A stretch of 12,502 nt of DNA from CBDDRG01 sp051306415 (GCA_051306415.1 JBPPNE010000215.1:1-12502); one strand, 5' to 3'; positions 1-9,260 are shown, counted from the first letter of the stretch. Notes: generated by a model not told the origin, from the letters alone. A program made the numbers and translations.

Positions 1-195
1 GACAACGTTTTGCGCCCGATCCTGGTGGGCCGGGATACCAAGATGCCCGACTACCTGATTCTGGTTTCCACACTGGGTGGAATGGCGGTGTTTGGATTGA
101 ACGGGTTTGTCATTGGACCTATGGTGGCCGCCCTGTTTATTTCCACCTGGGGGCTGTTCACCAGCACCAAGAAGACCGTGCGTTTGCCCGGTTAG
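1..195 (+). CDS. AI-2E family transporter, C-terminal fragment
   Basis: The frame is open from base 1 and ends at TAG 193-195, giving the last 64 residues of a protein that begins before the window. The segment runs from DNVLRPILVGR through a short loop (DTKMPDYL) into two hydrophobic stretches (LILVSTLGGMAVFGLNGFV and IGPMVAALFISTWGLF). This is the conserved end of the AI-2E/PerM/YdiK family of eight-helix inner-membrane proteins, where the P-x-L-V-G-x and G-L-x-G-F-x-x-G-P signatures sit just before the last helix. Members export or take up small molecules such as autoinducer-2, or act as Na+/H+ antiporters; the substrate cannot be told from this fragment. No frame damage is seen. The gene is followed by about 280 bases without a gene. 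Confidence 0.85.
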   Translation, partial: DNVLRPILVGRDTKMPDYLILVSTLGGMAVFGLNGFVIGPMVAALFISTWGLFTSTKKTVRLPG

Positions 196-478
196 TCGCA
201 GAAACACGGGCCGCAGAAATATTTGGTTGCAGGAACATCGGCTGTAGCCGCAACGCCGGGCCAGCAGGCGCAACTGATTTTGCCCTTCTAGGCGTGTCCA
301 GCCACGGAATTTTCGCGCGTCATTTCACTCATACCCTGCAATCGGGTACCCAGACCAGCCCGGTTGCGGGTATATTCCGCGCTGCCGCGCATCCAGCAAT
401 AGCTCGATGGTCCGCTCGCAGGCTCGACGGCGTCGTTGCGAACGGCGCGGCGCTTTGACGGTAAGGAGAAGGTTGTCC

Positions 479-1435
479 ATGTTACGGTGTAGTTTCTCCC
501 GCGCTCTTTTGCCCCTCATCCAATCGCGTGCAAACGGCGAGCACATGGCGCGCCCGCATGCGCTGGACCACAGGTTGGCAGCCGGTGCGTTGCTTGTTGC
601 GTTTTCGGTGATCGCCGGCTGCGCGAGCAAGGCCCCCGACACCAGCGGCATGTCGCACGACGGCATTGATCTGGCGGTGCGGATGTCCGCCAATGTGTTC
701 TTGCCGCCGCTCAGCAAGCCGGTTGCCGCCGCCAAGCGGCGCGTGTATCTGGCCGGCACCAACACGTCGAGCGCCTTCAATGCCAATGCCCGCCTGCACC
801 CGCTGTTGGCCACCGCGCTGCTGGAGCGGGGCTACGAGGTGGTGAATGACCCCGCTGCCGCCCACTATGTGTTGCTGTACAACGTGCTGTATGTGGGTAA
901 GGAGGTGACCGATCTCACCACGGTTACCGCGGTCGCCTCGGGGCTCGGCGGCGCCGCCGTTGCCGCCGCCAGCGGGGACAATGATGTCGTCCGCAATGCG
1001 GGGATCGGGGGGCTGGTGGGAACTCTGGCGGGCGCGGTGACCGGCAACTACTTTGAAACCCGCACCTACGAAATCGTTGTCAACGCGCAGCTGAGCGAGC
1101 GCGAAGCCACCCCACCACCCGCGATCAGCGCGTCGGAGGCGACGCGGCGGCGCATCGGGGCCGCGATCCGCGATGTCAACAAGACGCTCAAGTATGTCGA
1201 AACGGCGGAGGTCGCGAGCCTTGGTGCGTCCGCTACCGCCGGCGACAATTCTAGCGGTAGTTCTGGCAGTGATTCTGGCGGTAACTCTGGCAACAATGCC
1301 TCCTGGCACATCTACAACACCCAGGTCGCCGGCTTCGCCAGTGATCTGCGGCTCGAATTCGACAAGGCCGAGCCGCTGTTGTTTCAGGTCATATCCCGCG
1401 AGATCTCCGGGCTATTCTGGGATATCTCCGGTTAG
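479..1435 (+). CDS. traT: TraT-like outer-membrane lipoprotein
   Basis: Predicted lipoprotein of 318 residues. The ATG at 479 has a good ribosome site (AAGGAGA at 463-469, about 9 bases upstream). An internal ATG at 545 would give an ordinary 26-residue lipoprotein signal, so it is the alternative start. The lipobox is V-I-A-G-C, with the Cys codon at 620-622. The mature part follows F-plasmid TraT in order: a conserved MSANVFLPP segment, a region ending LLERGYEVVNDPAAAHYVL, a Gly/Ala-rich hydrophobic stretch (about 930-1050) like the membrane-associated part of TraT, then a YEIVVNAQLSER strand. The end, WHIYNTQVAGFASDLRLEF and KAEPLL, matches the TraT C-terminus. TraT proteins sit in the outer membrane and act in surface exclusion and serum (complement) resistance. 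No conjugation genes lie nearby, so this is a chromosomal homologue of unknown role. It is longer than TraT (about 244 residues), partly through a Gly/Ser linker. Confidence 0.8.
   Translation: MLRCSFSRALLPLIQSRANGEHMARPHALDHRLAAGALLVAFSVIAGCASKAPDTSGMSHDGIDLAVRMSANVFLPPLSKPVAAAKRRVYLAGTNTSSAFNANARLHPLLATALLERGYEVVNDPAAAHYVLLYNVLYVGKEVTDLTTVTAVASGLGGAAVAAASGDNDVVRNAGIGGLVGTLAGAVTGNYFETRTYEIVVNAQLSEREATPPPAISASEATRRRIGAAIRDVNKTLKYVETAEVASLGASATAGDNSSGSSGSDSGGNSGNNASWHIYNTQVAGFASDLRLEFDKAEPLLFQVISREISGLFWDISG
1247..1296 (+). repeat. Ser/Gly/Asn low-complexity linker in the TraT-like gene
   Basis: Degenerate short repeats built on TCTGGC/TCTAGC (four copies spaced 9 to 15 bases) encode a run of Ser, Gly, Asn and Asp (NSSGSSGSDSGGNSGNN). 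The run lies between the QLSER strand and the conserved C-terminal TraT block, where TraT of plasmid F has a short connection. It reads as a flexible spacer that grew by slippage. Confidence 0.6.
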
Positions 1436-1485
1436 GCGGGGCCAATGGCTCCGGACAGAGCGACGGACGGTGCATGCCGGTTCGG

Positions 1486-2748
1486 CTAGCGCGCGCCGCT
1501 CTGCTGCTGCATTTTCTGAACCGCCTGTGCCTGGGCGCTGGCCACCTGCCTTGCCGTCAGTACCTCGGCCAACGCCTCGCGCAAACGCACCACCGCCAAG
1601 CGACGGTCGCCGGTGGCGCGCGCCGCGGCAATATTGGTCCACATATAGGCCTGCTCATAGTTCTGCGGCACCCCTTGGCCAAAATAATACATTTCGCTGA
1701 GCAGCAGCTGCGCGGGCACATGCCCGCTTTCCGCCGACTTGCTTAGCCAAGTGAAGGCTTCGCCATAATTCTGCGGCACGCCGCGGCCGTAGTAGTAGGC
1801 CAAGGCGAGATAGGTTTGGGCGCTCGGTTCGTTCTGCAGGGCTGCCAGCTTGAATTGCTCAGCGGCCTGGGCGGGATTCTGCTCGACGCCCTTGCCTTCC
1901 TGATAGCTCTCGCCCAACAGCAGTGCCGCCTGCGCATGGCCCTGGTCGGCCGCCTTGCGCAGCCATTGCACGGCCTGCGCATAATCTTGAGTCACGCCAT
2001 TGCCAGCATGGTATGCAGCGCCCAGTTTGGCTTGGGCGTCGCCATTGCCCTGCGCGGCCGCCAGGCCAAACCAGCGGACAGCTTCTGGCTGGTCCGGCCC
2101 GACGCCTTTACCCTCGCTGTAGGCGACACCGAGGGCCAACTGCGCCAGCTTTTCATGCTGTTCCGCCGCGCGGCGATACCATTGAATGGCGGTGGCATAG
2201 TCCTGCGGAACGCCCTGGCCGCCCCAGTAGGCCGCGGCCAGGCGCAGTTGGGCGGTCGGTTCACCTTGATCGGCCGCAGCGCGGTACCAGTGAATAGCCT
2301 GCGCCTGATCGACGGCGACACCCTGGCCGGACGCGTACGCATCGGCCAGTTGACGCTGGGCCAGAGCGCTGCCATTGCGCGCGGCGCGGCCATACCACTC
2401 AACCGCGGCAGCCACGCTCTGCGTCACGCCCTGACCGGTCAGATAGGCCTCCGCCATGCGTAATTGAGCGGCGAGGTTCTCCTGTTGCGCCGCCGCCTGC
2501 AACCAGTGAATGGCGCTGGCGCGGTCGCCCGCGGCAATGAATTGGTCAGCGAGTTTGACCTGTGCCTGGGCATCGCCCGCCGTTGCCGCCGTGGTCAGAT
2601 CGCCGCTGCTGGGTGCGCTCGTCGTCAATGGCGCGGGCGTTGTGATGTCTGGGGCCGGGCTTGCCGGCGCGGCATCGTCAGCCGTCGCTCCGCTACACAT
2701 CAGCAACAACGCTAACAGCACACGGTTGATCATCTTCAATTCACGCAT
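1486..2748 (-). CDS. Secreted Sel1-like repeat protein
   Basis: Protein of 420 residues. ATG at 2748 is chosen because it has a GAGGG site 6 bases upstream and begins a Sec signal peptide (MRELKMINRVLLALLLMCSGATA, likely cut before DDAAP). A second Met at 2733 is possible. The frame stays open upstream to 3012, but that stretch is Arg-rich and looks non-coding. A Pro/Thr/Ser/Ala-rich spacer (about residues 24-56) leads to one degenerate helical repeat and then eight Sel1 repeats of 36 residues (about 92-380) with the A-Q-x-x-L-x-x-x-Y-x-x-G-x-G-V-x-x-x-x-x-x-A-x-x-W-x-x-x-A-A pattern. A charged/Gln-rich helix ends the protein. Sel1 repeats form alpha/alpha solenoids that bind other proteins. 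Here the solenoid would be periplasmic; the partner is unknown. The gene converges on the TraT-like gene with 50 bases between stops. Confidence 0.88.
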   Translation of the reverse strand: MRELKMINRVLLALLLMCSGATADDAAPASPAPDITTPAPLTTSAPSSGDLTTAATAGDAQAQVKLADQFIAAGDRASAIHWLQAAAQQENLAAQLRMAEAYLTGQGVTQSVAAAVEWYGRAARNGSALAQRQLADAYASGQGVAVDQAQAIHWYRAAADQGEPTAQLRLAAAYWGGQGVPQDYATAIQWYRRAAEQHEKLAQLALGVAYSEGKGVGPDQPEAVRWFGLAAAQGNGDAQAKLGAAYHAGNGVTQDYAQAVQWLRKAADQGHAQAALLLGESYQEGKGVEQNPAQAAEQFKLAALQNEPSAQTYLALAYYYGRGVPQNYGEAFTWLSKSAESGHVPAQLLLSEMYYFGQGVPQNYEQAYMWTNIAAARATGDRRLAVVRLREALAEVLTARQVASAQAQAVQKMQQQSGAR

Positions 2749-2792
2749 AGCAGACCCTCGGGGTGAAGCGAAAAAGGACAGGGCGAGGCCAT

Positions 2793-2810
2793 AAGCCAGG
2801 CAAGCCAGGC
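2793..2810. repeat. 9-base tandem repeat with a distant inverted copy
   Basis: Two perfect adjacent copies of AAGCCAGGC. An inverted 8-base copy (GCCTGGCT) lies at 2865-2872, so an AGCCAGGC/GCCTGGCT stem with a loop of about 54 bases is possible. The repeat is 45 bases upstream of the Sel1 start, within its 5' leader or promoter. No function can be assigned. Confidence 0.45.
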
Positions 2811-3249
2811 GGCCATCGGAGCCGGTGATGCGCCCGCGTTTCGGCGACCTTGCCTGACTGCGTGGCCTGGCTGCTTGCTCTGACAACGCGGCGCCCGGTT
2901 TGTGGCGAGATGCCAGTGCTGCTTGCTTGGGTGCAAACCTTTGCGCGGCAGCGCGGCGAGATCGGAGCATGGGAAGAGTAAGTGCCCTTTTTCTCAATGG
3001 CGGCCTTCTCAACGGCGGTCAACGGGTAGTGTACAAGCGTTGGCGGGCCATCGCTCCGCCCCCGCGCAAAATCCGGCTGACAGGCGAAAATCTTTGGCGA
3101 TACGGAATGTAATGATCAAGCACCATAAACCCTGACGGCATGAAGTGACGAAGCCAGCGCGAGAACGGGCAAAATGGCGGCGGTGTCAGGGCACGCTCGC
3201 GCGAGGGAAGATGCGACAGGGAACCCAGGCGCCTGCTGACTTTTTCTCA

Positions 3250-3258
3250 TGGTATGCT
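3250..3258 (+). promoter_or_regulatory. Candidate extended -10 promoter for the synthetase operon
   Basis: TG-G-TATGCT fits an extended -10 element (TGn followed by 4 of 6 bases of TATAAT). No good -35 hexamer sits 16-18 bases upstream. It would start transcripts about 95 bases before the ATG at 3359. Weak evidence, based on the motif and position only. Confidence 0.28.
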
Positions 3259-3358
3259 CCGATCCGTACCGGTTCCTCGATAACGATCAGGACGGCGGCC
3301 AGAGCAGCGTGCGTCAGCCCTGATTACCACCGCAACCATCCGTCGGAGCCACTGCATC

Positions 3359-5018
<1,660 letters not shown>

Positions 5019-5022
<4 letters not shown>

Positions 5023-6003
5023 CGGGCGACAAACTGCGTCTCGACCGCCAACTGCTGTTGCGCCTGCTGGGCGAGATGGTGCGCATCCGCGTGTTTGAGC
5101 GGCGGGCTGCACAACTCTACCAGCGCGAGCGCATCCGCGGCTTTCTGCATCTCTATGACGGCGAGGAGGCGATCTCAGTGGGCGTGATGCAAGCGCTCGG
5201 TCTCGAGGACACCGTCATCGCCACCTACCGCGAGCACGGCCAGGCGATCGCCCGCGGGGTGCCGATGACGCTGATCATGGCCGAACTCTACGGCCGCCGC
5301 GAAGGCTGCTGCCGCGGACGTGGCGGCTCGATGCACATTTTCGATCGCCAGCGCCGCTTCATCGGCGGCAACGCCATCGTCGGTGGCGGCCTGCCGCTGG
5401 CGGTCGGTACCGCGCTCGCCGACCGGATGCAGGGCCGCAACGGCGTGTCGGCGTGTTTTTTCGGCGAAGGCGCGGTCGACGAGGGCGAGTTTCACGAGAG
5501 CCTCAATCTCGCCGCGCTGTGGCGGCTGCCGGTGCTGTTCGTGTGCGAGAACAACCAGTACTCCATGGGCACGGCGCTGGCGCGCGCCGAGTCGGTCACC
5601 GACATCCACGCCAAGGCGGCGAGCTACGGCATCCCGAGCGAGGTGGTCGACGGCATGGACGCGGTCGATGTCGTGGCGCGGTGCGTGGTGGCGGCGATCC
5701 GCGCCGGGCAGGGCCCGCGTTTCCTCGAGTGCCGCACCTACCGACTGCGCGCGCACTCGATGTTCGACCCGCAACTCTATCGCGCCAAGGCGGAGATCGA
5801 GGAATGGAAACACTAAGGAGCCGATCGTGCGTTTCAAAAGCTGGCTCGAAGCGAGCGGCCTCAGTTACGAAAATGAACTCGCCACCCTGGAGGCGGCGGC
5901 GGTGCGAGAGGTCGATGAGGCCGTCGCCTTTGCCGAAGCCGGCACGCTAGAGCCGGTGGAAGAGCTGACGCGCTTCGTGACGATGACGGAGGTGCCGGAA
6001 TGA
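5019..6003 (+). pseudogene. pdhA: 2-oxo acid dehydrogenase E1 alpha subunit, frameshifted near its end
   Basis: Thiamine-diphosphate subunit of a pyruvate/acetoin-type dehydrogenase; with E1 beta it decarboxylates a 2-oxo acid and passes the acyl group to the lipoyl arm of E2. Visible motifs: FERRAAQLYQRERIRGFLHLYDGEEA, the active-site loop RGRGGSMHIFD (residues 99-109) and the thiamine-diphosphate signature FFGEG...CENN (148-179). The usual GDG is GEG here, so Glu150 replaces the Mg-binding Asp. YRLRAHSMFDP is also conserved. The frame stops at TAA 5814-5816 after EEWKH. The missing end (KEPIVRFKSWLEA to TEVPE) continues in the next frame to TGA 6001-6003. Removing one base in CACTAAG (5811-5817) rejoins them as EEWKHKEPIVRF, which is the family pattern. 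Restored length is about 327 residues, normal for the family. The truncated 265-residue product lacks the C-terminal helices. ATG 5019 overlaps the synthetase stop. Confidence 0.88.
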
Positions 6004-6992
6004 GCGGCGAATGCGCCAAGATGAGCTACCGCGAAGCCTGCCGGCAGGCGATCCGCGAGGCGATCCTCGCCGATCCGCGCGTGTTCCTGATGGGCGAGGA
6101 TGTGGCGCGCTACGGCGGCTGCTACGCGGTCACCAAGGGTCTCGCCCAGGAGCTTGGCGAAGACCGCATCCGCGACACGCCGCTGTCGGAGAGCGCCTTC
6201 GTCGGCGCCGGCATCGGCGCGGTGATGGCCGGCATGCGGCCCATCGTCGAGATCATGACGGTGAATTTCAGCCTGCTCGCGCTCGACCAGATCATGAACA
6301 ACGCCGCCACCATTCCCCACATGTCGGGAGGGCAGTTCGCGGTGCCCCTGGTGATTCGCATGGCGACCGGCGCCGGTCACCAACTCGCCGCACAGCATTA
6401 GCACTCGTTGGAAGGCTGGTACGCGCACATTCCCGGATTGCGCATACTGGCCCCGGCGACGGTCGAGGACGCGCGCTATATGCTGGCCGCCGCCCTCGCC
6501 GACCCCAATCCGGTGCTGCTGTTCGAGCATGTCATGCTCTACGGCGTCGAGGACAGCATCGCTGCCGGCGTCACCGGCGTCGACATCGAGCGCGCCTGCA
6601 TCCGCCGCGCCGGGCGCGATGTGACCTGGGTGACCTACGGCGGCAGCCTGCCCAAGACGCTTGAGGCCGCCGCGATCCTGGCTGGCGAAGGCATCGAGGC
6701 CGAGGTCATTGACCTGCGGGTGCTGCGCCCCCTCGACATGGATACGGTCGTGGAATCGGTCGCCCGCACCCATCGCTGCGTGATCGTCGACGAGGGCTGG
6801 AAGAGCGGGTCATTGTCGGCCGAAGTCACGGCGCGCCTGATCGAGACGACATTCTTCGAACTCGATCAGCCCATTGCGCGGGTCTGTTCGGTGGAAGTGC
6901 CGATCCCCTATGCTGCGCACATGGAACAGGCGGCACTGCCGCAGGCGGCGCAGATCGTCGCGGTGGCGCGCGCGCTGGTACGACCGGTGTGA
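6000..6992 (+). pseudogene. pdhB: 2-oxo acid dehydrogenase E1 beta subunit with internal amber codon
   Basis: Partner of E1 alpha in the alpha2beta2 decarboxylase. The pyrimidine-binding half shows MSYREACRQAIREAI, FLMGEDVARYGG, DTPLSESAFVGAGIGAVMAG and PIVEIMTVNF. The transketolase C-terminal domain begins near 6600 with RDVTWVTYGGSLPKTLEAAA and keeps IDLRVLRPLD and VIVDEGWKSG. The frame is interrupted by TAG at 6399-6401 (codon 134), directly after A-A-Q-H. Relatives read AQHSHSLE here, so a Ser codon (for example TCG) has become TAG, and the same frame resumes at once with HSLEGWYAHIPGLRILAP. The residue before the stop is the conserved active-site His. If not read through, the product is 133 residues and inactive. 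Full length is 330 residues, as usual. ATG 6000 overlaps the restored E1 alpha stop (ATGA); the stop overlaps the E2 start (GTGA). Confidence 0.88.
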
Positions 6993-8167
6993 GTGATTTC
7001 CTGATGCCCTCGCTGGGCGCCGATATGGTGTCGGCGAAGGTAGTGGAGTGGCTGGTCAAGCCCGGTGACACCCTCCGCCGCGGCGACGTCATCGTCGTGG
7101 TCGAAACCGACAAGGGCGCGATCGAGGTCGAGATCTTCGAGGATGCCGTGGTCGACGAGCTGGTAGCCCCCCTCGGTGCCGACTTGCCGGTCGGTGCGCT
7201 GCTGGCGCGGCTGCGTCCTCTGGGCGTGGCGACCGCTGCACCCGCACCCGTACGGCCAGCGCCGGCAGTGGTATCAAAAACGGTGCCGCCCGCGCTCGCG
7301 GAAGCAGTTGCACCACCAGGGCCCTCTAAAGGGCCAAAACCCGCGCCGGCCGCGGGCGGCGGCGCTGGGCGTCGATCTCTGGCGTGTCCCGGGCAGCGGT
7401 CCGGCCGGCGCTATCCTGCGCGCCGATGTCGAAGCCGCGGCGCGTGCGCCAGAAGTCGAGGCGAGTGCTCCCAGGGGACGTGAAAAGCGCGGCGGCGCGT
7501 TCGATCCGGCCGCCATGCGCCGCGCGATTGCTGCCTCAATGAGCCGCGCCAAGCGCGAGATCCCCCATTACTACCTGACCCAGACGCTGTGCCTAGACGC
7601 CTCATTGGCGTGGCTGGGCCGCGCCAATGAGGCGCGGCCAGTGGACGCGCGCCTGTTCCCGGCCGTGTTGTTCCTGCGCGCGGTGGGCTTGGCGCTGGCG
7701 AAGGAGCCCGGTCTCAACGGGTTATACACCGACGGCGCCTTCCGTGCCGGCACCGGCGTCCACGTCGGCTGGGCGGTCGCGCTGCGCGGCGGAGGGCTCA
7801 TCGCGCCCGCCATCCACGACGTCGACCGCAAATCTGTCGACGAACTGATGAGCGCGTTGCGCGATCTCGTCAAACGCGCCCGCGGGGGCGGGTTGCGCAG
7901 CTCGGAGCTGACCGACGCCACCTTACAGTGACGAGCCTCGGCGAGCGTGGCGCCGAGGCCGTGCTGCCGATCATCCAGCCGCCCCAGGTCGCGATCATCG
8001 GGTTCGGCCGCGTCGCCGAGCGGCCCTGGGTGATCGACGGCCGCATCGAGCCCAAGCCGCTCGTCACCCTGACCTTGGCCGCCGATCATCGCGTCAGCGA
8101 CGGCCACCAGGGCAGTCGCCTGCTCGCGGAAATCGAACAACTCCTGGCGCGACCGGAGGAGCTATGA
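6989..8167 (+). pseudogene. pdhC: 2-oxo acid dehydrogenase E2 acyltransferase, two frameshifts
   Basis: Dihydrolipoyl acyltransferase core of the complex. The GTG start at 6989 gives MSDFLMPSLGADM and one lipoyl domain with the lipoylation motif ETDKGAIEVE (Lys42). An Ala/Pro linker follows. The E3-binding domain is broken: the first frame runs on to TGA 7481-7483, while the true sequence LGVDLWRVPGSGPAGAILRADVEAAA continues in another frame. Dropping one base near 7348-7356 rejoins them. The catalytic domain begins FDPAAMRRAIAASMSRAKREIPHYYL and includes GVHVGWAVAL. It meets TGA 7929-7931 after DATLQ; adding one base near 7921-7926 gives DATLTVTSLGERG, as in relatives. The rest includes the DHRVSDG active site (8084-8104) and ends at TGA 8165-8167. 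Restored length is about 392 residues, one lipoyl domain only. The stop overlaps the carrier-protein ATG (ATGA). Confidence 0.87.
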
Positions 8168-8397
8168 AAGATGCGGAACTGAGACGGCTGGTCGAGGAGG
8201 TCCTCGGCGACATCGCTCCGGAGGCGGACGTCGCCAGTGTCGGCGGCGGCGAGGATATCCGCCAGGCATTGGACCTCGATTCGATGGATTTCCTCAACCT
8301 CGTGATCGGTCTCCACAAGCGCACCGGCGTCGATGTGCCCGAGGCCGATTATGCCAAGCTCTTCACGTTGGACGGCATGGCGGCGTATCTCCCCTGA
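8164..8397 (+). CDS. Acyl carrier protein
   Basis: Complete 77-residue, acidic, four-helix-type carrier protein. The phosphopantetheine site is LDLDSMDFLNL, with Ser40 as the attachment residue; KRTGVDVPEADYAKLFTLDGMAAYL forms the last helices. It is not the usual fatty-acid AcpP (DSLDTVEL motif) and belongs to the DSMDF group of accessory carrier proteins. ATG 8164 has a GGAGGA site 3 bases upstream and overlaps the E2 stop, so its translation was coupled to E2. It is the only undamaged gene of the unit. Being last and locked to a dehydrogenase E2, it may take an acyl group made by the complex or the synthetase. That role is inference; no transferase or synthase for it is in view. Confidence 0.85.
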   Translation: MKDAELRRLVEEVLGDIAPEADVASVGGGEDIRQALDLDSMDFLNLVIGLHKRTGVDVPEADYAKLFTLDGMAAYLP

Positions 8398-8404
8398 TCC
8401 GATG

Positions 8405-8436
8405 GGGGCAGCTCGCGGTTTGCCCCGTTGTATTTT
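8405..8436 (+). terminator. Possible terminator after the carrier-protein gene
   Basis: A perfect 6-base stem GGGGCA (8405-8410) / TGCCCC (8421-8426) with a 10-base loop lies 8 bases after the stop at 8397. It is followed by GTTGTATTTTG, which is T-rich but not a clean T-tract. It would end the five-gene unit. Confidence 0.4.
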
Positions 8437-8582
8437 GTTGCTGAAGCCCCGACGACCCCTGGGGTGCTGCCACGCATACCTTTTGAAACAAACCCATCAC
8501 AACCTGCGCGGCAAGTGAGGGATAATCCGCCAGGACACATGGAAGCAAGGACTTTCACCGGTTTTCACAGGAGGGATAGGCA

Positions 8583-9131
8583 ATGCAGAAAACTTTTCAA
8601 AAACCCGCGCCGTTACTAACGCTGATTCTGGCCGGCATGCTTGCAACCGGGGCGGTGTATGCCGACGAGCCCGACTGGGCAGGCAACGGCAACGAAGACA
8701 AGGGAAAGCATGAGAGCAAACATGAAGGTAAAAACGAAGGGGATCACGGCAATCATGAACGAGGCGGTGACCGCAATGAGCCCGATGACCGCCGCGATCA
8801 CTCCAGGGTAAGGATCAGCGTCTACTTTAACGATCATCATCGGGAAGTAGCCCGTGCCTACTATGGCAACCGGTTCCGCAGCGGCCGTTGCCCGCCTGGA
8901 CTGGCGAAAAAGCACAACGGCTGCATGCCACCGGGACAGGCAAAGAAATGGATGCGCGGCCGCCCCCTGCCACGAGACCTGATCTTTTATGACGTGCCGG
9001 CCAGTGTGGTCGTCGAGCTGGGGTATCCGCCGGCAGGCCATCGCTTTGTTCGCGTGGCTGCCGACATCCTGATGATCGCGATAGGCACGGGCATGGTGGT
9101 CGATGCCATTGAAGATATCGGCGGGAGGTAA
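8583..9131 (+). CDS. CigR/RcnB-like secreted protein
   Basis: Protein of 182 residues with a strong AGGAGG site (8569-8574, 8 bases before ATG). It has a Sec signal peptide (MQKTFQKPAPLLTLILAGMLATGAVYA, likely cut before DEPDW). A highly charged His/Lys/Glu/Asp-rich stretch follows (about residues 33-76, with repeated KHE, KNE and NHE units). The conserved part is RCPPGLAKKHNGCMPPGQAKKW, then RGRPLPRDLIFYDVP and a C-terminal segment GHRFVRVAADILMIAIGTGMVVDAI. The PPGxAKK motif and the VAxDILxIAIxTGxVVD end are shared by the CigR family and the RcnB periplasmic nickel/cobalt family. The His-rich part could bind metal, which is inference. The two Cys (in RCPPG and GCMPP) flank the repeat-like PPG units. 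A perfect hairpin closes the gene. Confidence 0.7.
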   Translation: MQKTFQKPAPLLTLILAGMLATGAVYADEPDWAGNGNEDKGKHESKHEGKNEGDHGNHERGGDRNEPDDRRDHSRVRISVYFNDHHREVARAYYGNRFRSGRCPPGLAKKHNGCMPPGQAKKWMRGRPLPRDLIFYDVPASVVVELGYPPAGHRFVRVAADILMIAIGTGMVVDAIEDIGGR

Positions 9132-9135
9132 ACGG

Positions 9136-9166
9136 GCGACTGCCGCCTTAGTTGCGCGGCAGTCGC
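9136..9166 (+). terminator. Perfect 11-bp hairpin after the CigR/RcnB-like gene
   Basis: GCGACTGCCGC (9136-9146) and GCGGCAGTCGC (9156-9166) pair perfectly around a 9-base loop, 4 bases after the stop codon. The GC-rich stem is typical of an intrinsic terminator, but no T-tract follows (ACAGGTTGATCG). It may end transcription inefficiently, protect the 3' end of the mRNA, or be bidirectional. Confidence 0.6.
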
Positions 9167-9184
9167 ACAGGTTGATCGCATCGA

Positions 9185-9211
9185 TGATGACTTGCCGGCC
9201 CATGGTCATCA
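9185..9211. other. Second inverted repeat upstream of rep
   Basis: TGATGAC (9185-9191) and GTCATCA (9205-9211) are perfect 7-base inverted arms around a 13-base spacer that contains GCCGGC. It lies about 50 bases upstream of the proposed rep -10 element, so it could be an operator-like dyad or a chance palindrome. Confidence 0.35.
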
Positions 9212-9260
9212 GCGATTCCCTCCGGGCGGGTGAACGAGAACTCGGTAACGCCCAGTCACT

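Larger units (their letters stand above)
2749..3358. other. Non-coding region between the divergent Sel1 and synthetase genes
   Basis: About 610 bases with no convincing gene. Short open frames here are Arg/Pro-rich and match no family I recognise. The region must hold the promoter of the Sel1 gene (minus strand) and that of the synthetase operon (plus strand). It contains a 9-base tandem repeat at 2793-2810, an inverted copy of part of it at 2865-2872, and a possible extended -10 element at 3250-3258. Its length is notable beside the zero-spacing operon that follows. Confidence 0.5.

Noticed and set aside
333..371. Imperfect inverted repeat between the transporter and the TraT-like gene
   Set aside because: ACCC-t-GCAA / TTGCGGGT has a bulge, a 22-base loop and no T-tract; too weak to call a terminator.
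482..1309. Long open frame on the minus strand across the TraT-like gene
   Set aside because: Antisense to a well-supported gene in GC-rich DNA; the translation is Arg/Gly/His-rich and resembles no family.
2749..3012. N-terminal extension of the Sel1 protein upstream of 2748
   Set aside because: The added residues are Arg/Ala-rich with no signal peptide; the ATG at 2748 has both a ribosome site and a signal peptide.
6399..6401. TAG read as pyrrolysine in E1 beta
   Set aside because: The position is a Ser in the family, no pyl genes are in view, and neighbouring genes carry plain frameshifts, so a nonsense mutation is simpler.
5865..6773. 302-codon open frame on the minus strand across E1 beta
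   Set aside because: Same reason: an antisense shadow of a conserved gene, no recognisable domain or ribosome site.
7320..7335. GGCCCT-CTAA-AGGGCC hairpin inside the E2 linker
   Set aside because: A perfect 6-bp stem but within coding sequence and without a T-tract; it translates as a normal Pro/Lys linker.
8521..8526. GATAAT as the -10 box of the CigR-like gene
   Set aside because: A good hexamer at a plausible distance, but no -35 at 16-18 bases and no TGn extension; not strong enough to list.
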